The notes below the pieces were generated by a model that had not been told where the DNA came from, did no database searches, and saw only the letters and a program-made list of their open reading frames with translations. The position numbers were made by a program, and so were the translations under genes. DNA of 64,000 bases from Asterias rubens (lineage: Eukaryota; Echinodermata; Asteroidea; Forcipulatida; Asteriidae), in contig NC_047062.1 in assembly GCF_902459465.1 (NCBI RefSeq), positions 25,599,866-25,663,865 on the forward strand. Reading direction: 5' to 3'. Shown here piece by piece: positions 1 to 13,600 of the stretch (its first letter is position 1; the number at the start of each line of letters is the position of its first letter).

Positions 1-604
1 TTATAGTATGCACTGACAGAATGGTTGATTAACAAAACAGTGTTTAGATTTCAAACACAAATGTGTAAACATGTTTTAGGTACATGTGAAAAAAGTGGGT
101 ACAAAACTTATGCTTACACATGTGTGGAAATTCTGTTTTTAGATCGAATTCTTAGGAAAGTTGTATAGGTTGTTAACATTGTGTTTATTTAGAGACAAGT
201 ATTTAACCGAATTTGTTCTTTACACTCTTTGAGGCCGTGTAAAACAGTGCCATGCTTTGTTTAGTTGTGGATTGAAAGTGCCGTTTTCAGTTGAATGGAA
301 CACGGCATACAAGTTGGACTGGCATTTCTTGCAGTTGCCACCCAGCGCCCCCACATCAGAAGCCCTTTTCACATTAGCCCCTGGGAATTACATTCGATCT
401 TTTCACACAAGGATCGCTGACACTGGTCTGCCACGACAAATTTAATGGGCATAACCCGGGGAAAAGCCAACCCTGTTCTGGAGAACGGGGTGAACGGTAA
501 AACCCTCGGGTAGTCTAAAAACTCGCAACCGAAACCCTGCGGATAGGGACACAGCGTGAAAGTGCAACCATGGAACTAAACAAAAAATTCTGATGCTTCC
601 CCAA
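1..604. other. No gene recognised
   Basis: Presumed intron or 3' region of the minus-strand YWTD gene. The short ORFs have no recognisable domain. Positions 440-600 are more GC-rich and look like the edge of a repeat, but no boundary can be set. Confidence 0.4.
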
Positions 605-780
605 GGGCTGTATAGACCTTCATCACGTTGCAACCATCTTGAATTTCTCCCATTGAAATTAATGTTGCTAAAACCGAGGCTGGAAGAACAAAATAGTCTG
701 GTTCCTAATTGCATGATGATTATCAGGATGCAGGATTGATATTCGATACGAGGAACAAGACCAAGAGAGAGGCAGCATAA
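605..780 (+). repeat. Interspersed repeat family G, copy 1
   Basis: A block beginning TAGACCTTCATCACGTTGCA, then CCATCTTGAATTT, GAGGCTGGAAGAACAAAATA and GACCAAGA. Two more copies lie at 18664-18815 and 36089-36240. Unclassified; no coding content seen. Confidence 0.6.
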
Positions 781-1215
781 TAATAATAATAATGGACACT
801 TAATAAAGCGCCGGTATCCGCCGCAAGCGGCGCTCATGGCGCTACTCTACAAAGGAACAACAAGCAATGAAAGTAGCAAACAACAAAATAAGACAATCAA
901 CTTAACAAAAGGCTTCTCTATGAAAATGAGTTTTTAAACTGTTCTTGAATGTGTTGAGCGATTTGGAGAGTTTTACAGTGTCCGGGAGGGAGTTCCAAAT
1001 CTTTGGTGCTGCACTCTGAAAACTTCTCTCCCCCCACATAGATGTTTAGTTGTTTTTTCCTGGAGGAGTTTTGTAGACCGTAAACCACAATGTCCTGGGG
1101 TGTATATCTGCACAAGATCACCTAAATATGCTGGGGCATCACCTTGCAATATCTTGAAAATAATGATAAAGCATGATAAAGGTCTATTCCGCTGTGATAA
1201 GATATAAAGTGTCAA
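780..1215 (-). mobile_element. L2/CR1-like LINE, 3'-terminal fragment with (ATT)n tail
   Basis: On the minus strand, broken frames read IFKILQGDAPAYLGDLV, then GERSFQSAAPKIWNSLPDTV and FKNSLKTHF followed by a stop. This is the typical C-terminus of an L2/CR1-clade reverse transcriptase. A 3' tail follows with a GC-rich hairpin (GCCGCTTGCGGC) and an ATT microsatellite at 780-795. 5'-truncated and frameshifted, so dead. Confidence 0.75.
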
Positions 1216-1343
1216 CAGGGTTATAGACTCTCAATCAATAACTCACCTTTGTTTTGGGTTACTCACACCGCATGATCGGCAAATAATAATAAAAACAAGT
1301 TATTTAATGACAAACAAACATAAAGTCAAAATTCAATACAAAC

Positions 1344-1610
1344 CTTCGTAAATGTGAATTCCCCCGGCTCGTTGGAATATTTTTGGGCCGTAGTTTCGCT
1401 CTCCTACACCCGTCTTTGATACGCGAATAAGGGCCGTTGTACCCCAATCAGTCAAATACACATTCACGTTATCCTCTAACAGGAATAAATCAAATGGGTA
1501 TAATGTGCCATTATAGCGAGTTAGGTTTAGCACAACTGCCCGGAAGTTGCCGTTGAGGTCGCTTCGCTCAATCGTTTCCAACAGGGTGTCACACCAGTAC
1601 AGTTTGCTTT
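1344..1610 (-). CDS. Exon 5 of minus-strand YWTD gene
   Basis: 267 nt, phase 1 to 1. It encodes KLYWCDTLLETIERSDLNG, then NGTLYPFDLFLLEDNVNVY, LTDWGT and a terminal GGIHIYE. The sequence matches the last blades of an LRP-type propeller; a calcium-binding EGF module usually follows in the family. The intron before it is 7.4 kb because of the DIRS insertion. Confidence 0.88.
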
Positions 1611-4600
1611 CTATAAAACGATAAAGCAAATAAAGCAGACACAGTTTGTAAATATTTTGGAATGATTGAGTACCAAAGTTATTTACAAGTTCCTGAAACT
1701 ATAACATAATAGCAGTGGACACTATTGGTAATTACTCAAAATAATTATTAGCATAAAACCTTATTTGGTAACGAGTAATGGGAGAGGTTAATGCTATAAA
1801 ACATTGTGAGAAACGGCTCCCTCTGAAAGAATCCCCCAAATCTAGGTGATTTGGGAGTCCGCGAAGGGACGATACTTACCTGTTAAACCTACAATTTGCA
1901 TATTTCTCTTAGCCTTAGGCTTCCACGCTAGAATTTTATACCACAATAGGGCGCCCTCCATCGTCCGCCCCTGCCCACGGCCAACTCGTCCTCTTTTTCT
2001 CTAGAACTTAGTAAGGCGAGCCACTGTGGGGAAGGAGGGAGGGAGGGTTTAACAGGTAAGTATCGTCCCTTCGCGGACTCCCAAATCACCTAGATTTGGG
2101 GGAGTCCACTTCAGGGGACTCCCTTACCTGTTAAACCTACAATTTGCATAGACTAGCCCCGAAAAATGGATGGTGGGCTTCAGAGCGAGCCTATTCAAAA
2201 AACCGCGTCTCGGGAAACCTAAAACTTAATGTCCCTTCGCGTTGTCCCATACCAAAAGGTATGAATAAAAAACTAAAAAAAACTAACAGAACTCACCAGA
2301 AAGCTTATTCTTTCTTGATCCAGAGGTAATGCCCCAATCACTCCAGGGTAGAACCTTCCTTGGATGCTCCTATTGAGAGGGCTGTACGGCCCGTCCTTCC
2401 TTCTGCTTGGAGAACATCCCGCAGGTAGCAGGATGTGAATGTTGATGGTGTTTTCCAGGCTGCTGCTTGCAAAATGTCCTGAATGGGGACACCTTTAAAG
2501 TAGGCCCATGATGTCGTCATGGCTCTGGTGTCATGGGCATTGACCCGAATGTCCGGTACCTTTGGCCAGTCTTTGATAGATGCCTGGATAGCTGTAACTA
2601 TCCACCGGGAAATGGAGTCTGCAGAGACTGCTTTGTGTGGTTTATTTGTTGAAATAAACAGTTGGGTGGTGTCTCCTCTCAAGGGTTTTGTTTGAGCCAG
2701 GTACCACTTGAGTGCTCGAACTGGGCACCACAGTTTATCTTGTGGGACCGAGGAAAAACTTTTAAGGTCCGGCACGAAAATTGGTGGAGGAAGGAAGGAA
2801 GGAGATTGATTTTTCGTTAAAAACCCCTGACGAGGCACCAGTCTTACTCCACTTGGCTCCCATCTAATGTGCCCTGGTTCAACTGAAAGGGCATGGAGCT
2901 CACTTCTTCGTCTAGCTGTGGCTGTAGCCAATAGGAAAACTGTTTTGACTGATAGGTCTAATAAGGGGGCATTCGCCAATGGTTCATATGGCGGTTCCGC
3001 CAGGACCTTAAGAACTTGTGCAAGATCCCAGGATGGAACCAGCTTCCTAGATGGAGGCCTTTCAACATACATCCCCCGCAGGAGCTGAGCCAGGCTAGCG
3101 TTATTGGACACAGTAGATCCATCTGCGAACCCTTTATGGACAGCCGCTATAGCTGATCTATAGCCCCGAATAGTGGATATCGTCAAATCCTTATGAAACA
3201 GGTACATAAAGAAATCTCCAACCACTGCTAGAGGCGTTGTGCATGGATCATAAGTGTGTTCTTCGCACCACCTATGATAATGTCGTAATCGGCTGTCGTA
3301 AGTCCTACGGGTAGACAGTCTGCGGCCTTGGGCTGCCAATGAGGCAGCGTCTGCTGAAAGGCCCGCTGATCGCAGTGATTGCTTGACAGCATCCAAAATG
3401 TTAGGTGGAGGGACTCTACCCCTGGATGCGGGATCAGGGACCGTGGTTGACGCAGTAGGTCTGATCGCAACGGTAGAATTATCGGCGGCTTGCACAAGAG
3501 GCGAACTATTTTCTGAAACCAAGGCTGGCGTGGCCAAAATGGTGCGATGAGGATGATTCTGCACTCTTCCGCCTCGATCTTTGTCAGTACCCTTGGTAGA
3601 AGCGAGATCGGGGGAAACGCGTATGCTAGCATGTTTTTCCAACTGATGGAAAAAGCGTCTGCTGCCCATCCCTTCGGATCCTGGTTGCGTGTACAATACA
3701 CCGGTAACTGATGGTTCAGTGCCGACAGAGCATCCGCCATGATATTCAGCTTTCCGGCTAAGTGGACCGCCGTAAGATTGATCTGTCTCGCCTGGCACCA
3801 AAGCAGAAGCTCCCATGTGTGCATGCACAACTGCGGGGAATGCGTTCCGCCCTGGCGGTTTATGTAAGAGACAACCGTTGAGTTGTCCGATTTTATGAGG
3901 ACCACTTCCCCTGTCACTATTCTGACAAAATGTTTCAGTGCCCGAAAAACTGCGAGCAGTTCTAGGACATTGATGTGGTATTGACTGTCCGCCTGGGACC
4001 AAGAGCCCGCTACCGATTCCATTCCAATGTGTGCCCCCCAACCTGTGTTGGAGGCATCGGTCACCAGAGTTAAGGTAGGTCGCGGTCGTGGGAAAATCAG
4101 TCCCACCATGATGTTTGTTCGCCGCGACCACCAGTCCAGGTGGGGGCAAATCATATTTGGGATTGGCACTGGCCGCTGGATATGGTGAATACATGGTCGG
4201 TAGTATGCAAGTAGATGCAACTGTATCGGGCGCATCCGCAATCTGCACCATGGGAGTACGTCCACCATGTTTGCTATTAGGCCCAATAGCCGAAGCCATG
4301 CCACTGCTGGGGCCACACTGGCAGTTCTGAACAGAGTGATGCAGTCCAAAAGATTGTGGACTCGATCCTCGGTAGGAAAAGCTAGTCCTCGCTGGAGGTC
4401 CAGTTTTGCTCCTAAGAAAACTGGGTGTCTTGTCGGATTTGGCTGCGATTTTTCGATGTTGATCAGAAAACCTAACTCCGAAATGATGTTTGCAGTTAGT
4501 TTGAGTGCCCAGCTTGTTTCCTCCTTTGTCTCCCCAACAATGAGCCAATCGTCCAGGTAAACAAAAATCTGTACCTGACGTCGCCGGAGGATTCCTGCTA

Positions 4601-7600
4601 CGACTTTCACCAGCCGTGTAAACACCCTCGGGGCAGTGGAAAGGCCGAACGGTAGTGTCAGAAATTCGTAAGTCCTTTGGTCGTAACGAAACCGTAGGAA
4701 CGCTCGATGTTCGGCCCACATCGGAACATGTAGATAGGCATCCTTTAGATCGATCAACACTGCCCAGGTTGGAATGGGTAATGCATCCAAAACTGTCCGC
4801 AGCGACTCCATCCGAAACCGTTTTGGTCGGACATATTTGTTTAATGGCCGAAGGTTTAAAATCGGTCGCCATTCTCCTGTGTTTTTCTTTGGAGCTAGAA
4901 AAAAGGTTGAGAAAAACCCTCGATTCGCATCCTCTGTTTGCACTCTGCATATGGCCTGTTTTTGCAAGAGGGCGGATATCTCCGACTCCAGAGCATGACG
5001 CTTGGTTCGGTCGGTTGGAATCGGTGTTGTTCTCGGTAGGTATGCAGACGGGGGAGTACTTGTAAACTCTATTTTGTAGCCGGAAGCTACCGTTTTTTGT
5101 ACCCACCCGTCGTTGCACAAAAGGGCCCAAGTCTTTGCGAAATAAATGAGTCGACCCCCCACGGGCCCTGGAAAGGGGGTCGTGGGAAGGGGGGCGTCAC
5201 CGGCGCCAAGCACCACCCCGGTAACCTCCGCGCGAAGCTTTGGAGCGGGGGGTGAAGCCGGCTCTACCTCGTGAACGCGACCCAAAAGCCTGACTCTGTA
5301 CAACAGTTGTAGTGGGCTTGAAAGCAGAGCCCGATGGATTTGGAGCAAACGGCTTCAACGGTTTACGGGGGAACGTCTTGCCCTTAGTAGCTCCACTGTT
5401 GCCTCTTGCCGGACGAGAGCTGCCTCCTTGACTTGATTGTTTATTGAGGTTAATCTTGTCTGTGGCTTTAATTCGCTTCGCCTCGGCTTGCATGACCTCC
5501 TGGAATTTTCCTCCAAATAAATCGGAACTCAGCCGGGGGAGAGATTCCAGGTTGGACCTCAATCCATCGGAGGGAACAAAAATCGTATCCAAAACGTTTG
5601 TCCTCCGTGCATTGATTGTCATCAAGGACACCCGCATAAACTGGTCCATACACAGCCGTAGCCCGTCGTCAAGGCAACGAAAAGCTGTCTCGGTTGCCTC
5701 TGGTGATACAGGTGAATCTGCTTCACAAGAACACACCAAATATTCGGAAAGGAGTTGTAAAAAACATGCCACCCGAATTCCTGCCCGTGAAGCCGTATCA
5801 ATTTTTATTAATGACTCCTCAAACACATTTTTTTCCTTGGACGGAAAAGGTGACTTCAAAGTACTTCGACCGCCCGAATCCGCCGTGATTTTATCACGCA
5901 CTGTAGCGGGCATGGGCGGCACTGATAACAAATTATCAAAGTCTGCCTGAGGTACTCTGAACGGGCGAGTTTCCCGGCGCACGAACGGACGTATCTTTTT
6001 CACTTCCGAAAGTGCGTTCATACGATCGGCACACAGCCGATCAATTGGAAGAACCGGAAAAAATTCCTTTGGTTCGACCGGCGCGGTACGACGCTTAAAC
6101 GATTGTCTAGCGCCGTCTACCGGGTCTGGTTCTTCATTGGAAGGTATGTGCAACACCCGTACCATATCTTTCATGACCATACGCAATCGCTGGTCGGTTG
6201 TGGATTGGTAGGATGATTCATCACCCGATGAATCATCCTCCCGCCCTGGGGGTCGTTCCCGGTTATCCCGTCGCTGTGTCAGGGGAACAGTTTCCTCATT
6301 TCCCGAGGATTGTTCGGTGTCTGGGACCGCTACCGCTGCTGAAACACGGCGTGGATCCCTATCTGACACACTGCCCGGGTCGGAAAAACTATCCGTCCGC
6401 GGTAAAACCTGCCTTGGCTCCGGTGGAGCCACCGGTTGAGCCGGCGCTGTCGGCTTGGGTATTAGTGACGTGATACTGGCCGTCAGTTCACGGCACCCTT
6501 GTAATAGAAGGGCCGATGTGGGGTCTTCCCGCTTACTATGATGCCGGCGATGACCCCGTGGCGATCGGGAAGATGAGGATGATGAACTGGAACTAGTATA
6601 TCTTCGGCGTCTTTTACGCCGGTGGCGTTCCTCACCATCGGACTTATCCCGGCTCCGATGCTGTCCGTGGCTCGGGGCCGGGGCCACATAAACACCCGCC
6701 AATGTCTTTGGCCGGGCACCGGTGTTTCCGGGTACCGTTCCGGTCTTACCGGAGTCTGTTCCGGTTTCACCGGGGCTAACGTGGCCTGTCGCTACCTGCA
6801 CCGCAGGCACAGCTTTGGCCCGGGAAGTACCCTTTTTCTTCCCCTGCTTACGTTTGGAAGCGATCACGGGCTGCCCGGCTGGGGGCGCCGTGTCGGATCC
6901 ATCACTCAAAACGGCCTGGGACATTTCCCCCGACTGAGTGATCTTGCTTGGACTCTCGGCGCCAGTGACTATACTAAATTCCGGAGGCCTCACAGGCACG
7001 GATTTAGTAGTATGGCCCGATGCTTTACCGGTGGCCAGAGACCCTTTAGGCATGACCCCGGAAAGCGGCGATCGTCCTGCCGATGTCGTCTTTTTGGCTC
7101 TGGACACAGCTTCGGAAGACGCACTGGCTGCCGATTCACCCGAGGGAGACCGGGAACGAACCCATGCCGCTACGGCCTCCCAATCTGCTGACCCCCAGTC
7201 CTTGCAAACCGAGCACGGCACTTGCCGATTACACGGTCTACAACGGGGGCACAAGGCATGTAAATCTTGCTCGGGACGGGGCTTAATACGTCGGCAAGAA
7301 GAACATGGAACAAAATTTTTGGGCGTCACCCCACGCTTGCTTTTGCGTGAGTCCGCCATCCTAATAACTGAAAATGTAACGTGAAATCTTTTAACAATTC
7401 AAAAATAAAGCACTGACACAACTCGTGTAATTTTAATTACCAAAAACAGAAAACGAGTGTACTCTGTACAGTAAGTAAACGTCTATACAATATAAAACGT
7501 AAGAAGCACAGTATAATCACTAAAGGAAAAACTCACAACTTCCTCCGAAAATACCAAAAATCACTTAAGGATCCGTCCGTAACAAAAACACGTCTGTCTT

Positions 7601-10600
7601 CGCTGAACGCTAGAGAAAAGAGGACGAGTTGGCCGTGGGCAGGGGCGGACGATGGAGGGCGCCCTATTGTGGTATAAAATTCTAGCGTGGAAGCCTAAGG
7701 CTAAGAGAAATATGCAAATTGTAGGTTTAACAGGTAAGGGAGTCCCCTGAAGTGGACCCGTAATTTTCGAGGAAGAAGTAATTTTCTACGAATTTGATTT
7801 TGAGACTTCACATTTAGATCTTAAGGTTTCGAAATCAAGCACCTGAAAGCACACAACTTTGTGTAACAAAGGTTGTTTAACTTCGACGACAGATTGAGCT
7901 CAAATTTTCACTGGTTTGTTATTTTTGTGCATAAATATGTTGAGACACACCAAGTGAGAGGACTGGTCTTTGACAATAACCAATTGTGGCCAGTGTATTT
8001 AATACCTACTGTTTAATGCTATTCAATTGTCGAACAGCAAGGTTGAGGTCGTCCCTATAGTGTCATTCGTCAACAACCATTGACATCTTCACTGCACTTA
8101 ACATCGTACACTTAACATCGTACAAACAAATTGCTGAAGTTTCCCACATCGTTCGTACAAAAACTGAACAAACTTTAAAACACCCTCAAGACAAAGGAAA
8201 GGCTGATTGATGGTACCACATAAATAATAAAAGAACTTTTTGTTTTAAACTTAGATAACTAAATAAATAAATATACCCAGTCACTGGTTGCTATTAAATG
8301 ACTCAAGCGATCTTAGACATTATCTAGGCAAATACAGAAGTTACTTGGATGTAAAATTAAATTAGAATCGCTTATAGTATTTTATAGTATTTTGGTACTT
8401 TTTGTAACACAAAACACAACTTTAAGCTTTCCTTCAAATATTAACTGCTGAGGTGCTGTATTTTTTAAGAAGTTGGTAAAACAAAATCACTAAAATCTGT
8501 TTCTACATGAAAAAATAGTTTTCGTCTCATGATCACTGAGACGAAATTTTTTTCACGACATTGTTTTTACTCATTTCTCAAACACTACAGCACCTCAACA
8601 AGTAATATTTTCAGCTTTCAATTATCATTATCTTCAAACTGTGTAAGTTTAGTGTACATCTGTGGACATTGTGTTTTGTTGTTCTACACAAAGTACATAG
8701 ACCCTTTAATGGTAACCAAAATGTTAGTTTTTGGTTATACTTATGTGACCCTCTCTAATACTTAAAAGAGTCGTATAAGGATAGAGGCGAACGCCAAATT
8801 GTTTTCTTTACACTCGGTGCACCATTTTGTTTCCTGAAACAAACTAAGACAAAATACATGTTGTCAGGTCTTCGCTGGAATCATTATGAGAGTGGCGGAA
8901 GCGCACGAAATTTGAATGCTGTCCAAGAGAGGGCGCTTCTCTCGAATAATTAAGTGTTACATAGTAAGTAAGTGCAATAAAAATAACAGTGGGGTATAAT
9001 TTATATGACCGTCACACTTACCTCGATGATCTATAGCCAGACCACTTGGAAACTTCATATCATGCTGGACAATGGCGGTTCTGTCAGTTCCATTAAGATT
9101 GGCCCTCTCTATGGTTCCGTTGTTTCCAGCATCTGCCCAGTAGATGTGTCTAGAGAGGGGGCATGGGTTAAAGCATGTTAATGGCAGTGGACACTATTAT
9201 ACACATATTGACTTGCAATGAGGTAACTACGTCTAGAAGAGGGACCGATTTTATAGGCTCTGATTCTGGTCACTAAAAGACCCGAGGGGGAATAGAAATA
9301 CATGTACACTGGTTACCGATATATGCCAGTCAATATGTGAGTCAATATGTGTTTTATAACACAGCTCGGTCTTAAATGTGAAATAAGAACAGCAATCTGG
9401 AAAAGAAAGGAAGTTTTGTAGTTGCCGTTCACGGTTCAAGTCAAGAGAACCGGGCACTATTTTCAAAGACTAGTGACCGCAAAACGCGCGCGCGATCACA
9501 AGACTATAATAGTTCATCCCACGTGACCGTGTTTCAGCCAACCAGAATACAGAAAAAGCAAGACGTGTTTTATAATGGTAATTACTCAAAATAGTTATTA
9601 GCATGGAACCTTACTTGGTTACGAGTAACGGGGACAGGTTGATTTTATAATACATTGTGAGAAACAGCGCAATTTGAAGTAACGTAGTTTTCGAAAAAGA
9701 AATAATCTTCCACGAATTTGATTTCGAGACCTCAGTTCAGAATTTGAGGTCCCAAAATCAAGCATCTAAAAGCACAAACTGCGTGTGACTAGGGTGTTTT
9801 TTTCTTTTATTATTATCTCGCAACTTAGACGACCAATTGAGTTAAAATTTAAAGGTTTGTTATTTGTGCATGTGTTGGGATACACCGAGAAGTGGGAATA
9901 CTAACTTGTCTTCGACAATGCCTTTAATAAATTAGACTCTATGATAACTCTCTCCCTTGTTTACTCAACACCTAAAAACATTAACACTAACGATTTAATA
10001 CTCCACTAAAACTGTAAAAGAGCAAAACAAAAGAGAATCTAGGCATTCATGGTTATGCGTAGATGGTGTAGGAGGTCTCATTTAGTAGACTTGCCACAAG
10101 GCACAAAAAGTGCAGTACCAAAGACCAAAGAACAACAAATATCAAAGACAACCACATACGCACCAATTGATTATACACCAAAAAAACTAGAGTTGAATCC
10201 TACACTTCAATGGGTGCGGTGAGTGACTACACTTTGAAGGTGTTGGATCCAGCATTTTGTTTGTTAAAGGATTTGGGTACTTTTTCAAAATGTCCATAGA
10301 TTTACATTAAACTTACAGGGTTTGAAGATAATGATAGTGGAAAGCTTCCCTTCAAATATTACTTACTGAGGTGCTGTAGTTTTTGAGAAATGAGTAAAAC
10401 AATTATAATGAACATACGTTTGTAAATGCTTTAAATAATTTTGGTCTCATGAGACGAACATTGTTTTCATGCTATTGTTTTACTCACTACCCAAAAACTA
10501 CAGCACCTCAGCACGTAATATTTTCAGGGAAGCTTTCTACCATCGTTATCTTCAAACTGTGTAAGTTTAGGGTAAATCTGTTGACATTGTGTTTTTTGTC

Positions 10601-13600
10601 CTACAAAAAGTACATACACCCTTTAAATCTAGCATTTTAAATTTGTTTTCCAACGCAAAAAGGGTTATTCATTCCACAACATTTAAGTGTTATTTCAGCA
10701 TTTCTCAAAAAATTCCTTTGAACTTTTGGTTAAGCTTTTAAACGTTAAACTGGCACTTAACTCGTTGACAGAATACTTGAAAATGCTGCTTTAAACATAT
10801 CAAAAAAATGGTGGCTTCAACACTTTTAAGTGTAATCACTTACCGTACTCATGCGAGTGTTGGATTCAACTCTTTAGTTTTGGTAGTGTACTTACCCATT
10901 ATCATGATCAGTTATAATGCCCCGTGGGTGGATGATACTCTCAACAATAACGTCTTTGCTCCCTGAGCCATCCATTGGGAGCCGTGCAATGTGACCCAGG
11001 TTTTCGTCAGTCCAATACAACATCCTTGATTTAACATCTAATGCCAATCCCGCTGGCACTGTTTGGAACGAAAAAAAAAAAACCCACACATTAATATAAA
11101 TCGTTAATGTAGAAGCATCTACACGAATTTAGTGTTTAGACATTTATTTCAATATTAGCAACAACAACATAAGCAAAAAATGCAATCCAATCATTATACA
11201 GTCCACAGAATTGATACATAATTATAAGTTATAACAAACATGCAGGAAAAATTTGAAGCATAGTGCTTTTTAAAAATTTACCCTGGGACAGACAAGACTA
11301 TAGGACTAGACAAGGACAGACTGACAGATGAGACCAGCCGGATTTTGGTTTCCAATAAACCTATGTTTTATACTCGTATGTATTTACGTGGAATTAAATA
11401 CATAAATTCCAAAACTAATCATTGGTGTGCTTAATGGCATTTTAGAATTAGGCGCCTTCAGCTGCCGAATCAGGCTTTCAAGTTTCCGACTTTTTGGACG
11501 CTGGGTGGCGTCAGACTCGGTAAATATGCGCAATGCTCAGAACTGCGTAAATATTCAAATAATTACCTAGTACGTATGCAGCTGCTAACCCGAAGTCTCC
11601 AATTTGAACTTTCTTAATGATAATGCCAAACAAGTAAAATCACAATACATGGCCTCATGTTTCAAACATTTTCTTGAATAAGCAATGTTAATTCAGCATT
11701 GAACATAGCTTTTCCGCAATCTGACCTCTTTGGAACCGGCATTCACTTTCAAAGATTTGCACCAGTGAGCACATTGCACACAATAAGCCCCCGTTTCTTG
11801 AAAAACACCTTCTTTGGATATTACAGAAATTCTTGTCTCAATAAAGTGGATTAAGATCAGTAAGTTGTCTTGCTTGTTTGAATTACAGTGTCAACTTGTT
11901 GTTCGCACAGTAACACAACATTGCTAAGTTTGGCACATTCGATTTGTGACTTTGCATCATTTGCGTCATTCATGTAGCAAACTCAGCAACATGTCATCAT
12001 AGCAAATGTGGTGTCAATATATATTTGGTTTGCGGTAACACCATGTGTGTATCTACTTGCCAGGTACAGTTGTTCTTAGGGAACTGTCTTGCTTTATTCT
12101 ACTGCCGCGGAGTAGATAATCGGAGGTTCGGGAGACTTCTCAGTTCTGAAAAGAACTGTCCTGCTTTTTAACTATTACCAGGGCGGATGATATAGAAAAT
12201 AGACTGGACTACTACTTTGGCTAATAGGATCGTAATTAACTGTACTGAATTGGTCTCAACGTTTCGACTAGCTTGCTGTAGTCATCGTCAGGAGACTGAA
12301 GAGGTGAGAGAAGAGTGGGCTTATTTATAGGGGTTCAGTGGATCCACTGCAGGTCAATCAATGCTCTGATTGGTTGTGTGGTTGGCGGGCTGTCAACGTC
12401 AAATGTGGTGTCATTTTAAAGAAGAACACGTTAGCTTTGCATTGGTAGCAAAACAAATACAAAGAGAGTAATAAATAATAAAGATGTACTTGATTAACAA
12501 AGGTTTCCTAAATTGTGTGATAATATTATACTTGTTTATAATATTATATTTTTTTACTCTGAACTCTACCAAAAAAAGAAAAAAAGTAGTAAACAAAAAT
12601 GAAAACAAAAATCAAACGTACAATGGAGATCATAGATCAGCGTCCTTTGATCGCTTCCGTCAAGATGAGCTTTGGAGATTTTCGGAGATGGTTGCCCAAC
12701 ATCAGTCCAGTAAACCATCTGCTCAACCGGGTCAAAATCCACGGCCACTGGGCGGGAGAGTCCGACGAGCGGTAGCGGAGTTAGATCAGCCAGACCTTGC
12801 AAGAGGCTACCCTTGTAAATCGTCCCATTCTCGAGGTCCGAAACCAGCACGTAGGCATCTGGTAAGGTCCGTTTACATCGCATTAAAATGGCATGTTAGA
12901 CATTATTCCCTATGAACTAAAATAAAAACTTTTCGATAGCGTTGTCCCACCTGGTTGTTTACATTTGACATTTAAGGCCCTGGACACTATTGGACCAGTC
13001 TTCTCACTTGCTGTATCCCAACATAAGCATAAAATAACAAGCCTGTGAAAATTTGAGCTCAATTGGTCGTCGAAGTTGCGAGAAAATGATGAAAGAAAAA
13101 AACACTCTTGTTGGACTAATTTGTGTGCTTTCAGATAGGAATAAAAAACTTCTGGCTAGGAGTCTTTTATTATTTTCGTGAAAAGATTACCTATTTCTCA
13201 AAATCTATGCTACTTCAGTGGGAGCCGTTTCTCACAGTGTTTTATACTATAACACCCCTTACCAATACCATGCCTTTTCATTGGTTTAGAGCGCGTCACA
13301 TGATATGTCTTAGTTTTGCTAGACGACGGCCGTGTGATAGTCCATCGGTTTGCCGTGCGCTAGTCCGAAAGACTAGCACACGGCGTGCAGTACCCAGACG
13401 TGTTTTGCGTGTACGAGGATGATAATTTAATAGTCTGTAACCATTTCGGATTACATGACACTACATGCAGAGCACAGTAAAAGTTTTCGCAATCTGTGTT
13501 CGCCTCGTCCGTGGATTGTAGCATTTAGGTCTGTAACTTAATAGTACAGTATTTATAAATGTTTGGGGTGTTATAAAACAAATATTGGCTGCTTTTACTC

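Larger units (their letters stand above)
1832..7757 (-). mobile_element. Full-length DIRS-type tyrosine-recombinase retrotransposon
   Basis: About 5.9 kb, transcribed on the minus strand. It carries gag-like, reverse transcriptase/RNase H and tyrosine recombinase frames in the order usual for DIRS elements. The termini are inverted repeats of about 127 bp (1876-2003 and 7611-7738) with unequal outer extensions. An internal complementary region (2047-2150) matches both outer edges joined head to tail. Known biology: DIRS elements integrate through a circular intermediate using the recombinase and make no ordinary target duplication. None is evident here. The long frames and nearly identical termini suggest a recent insertion. 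It lies inside a family A MITE within intron 4 of the YWTD gene. Confidence 0.93.

Noticed and set aside
442..837. 131-residue minus-strand frame with a leucine-rich start resembling a signal peptide
   Set aside because: It lies in the LINE 3' tail (the Leu run is the ATT microsatellite) and a family G repeat.
3400..5130. N-terminal 577 residues of the 930-residue frame in the DIRS element
   Set aside because: Overlaps the conserved RT/RNase H frame in another register and has no recognisable domain; only the C-terminal recombinase part was called.
4115..5950. Several plus-strand frames inside the DIRS element, 70-170 residues
   Set aside because: Shadows of the minus-strand gag and RT frames in GC-rich sequence; no domains.
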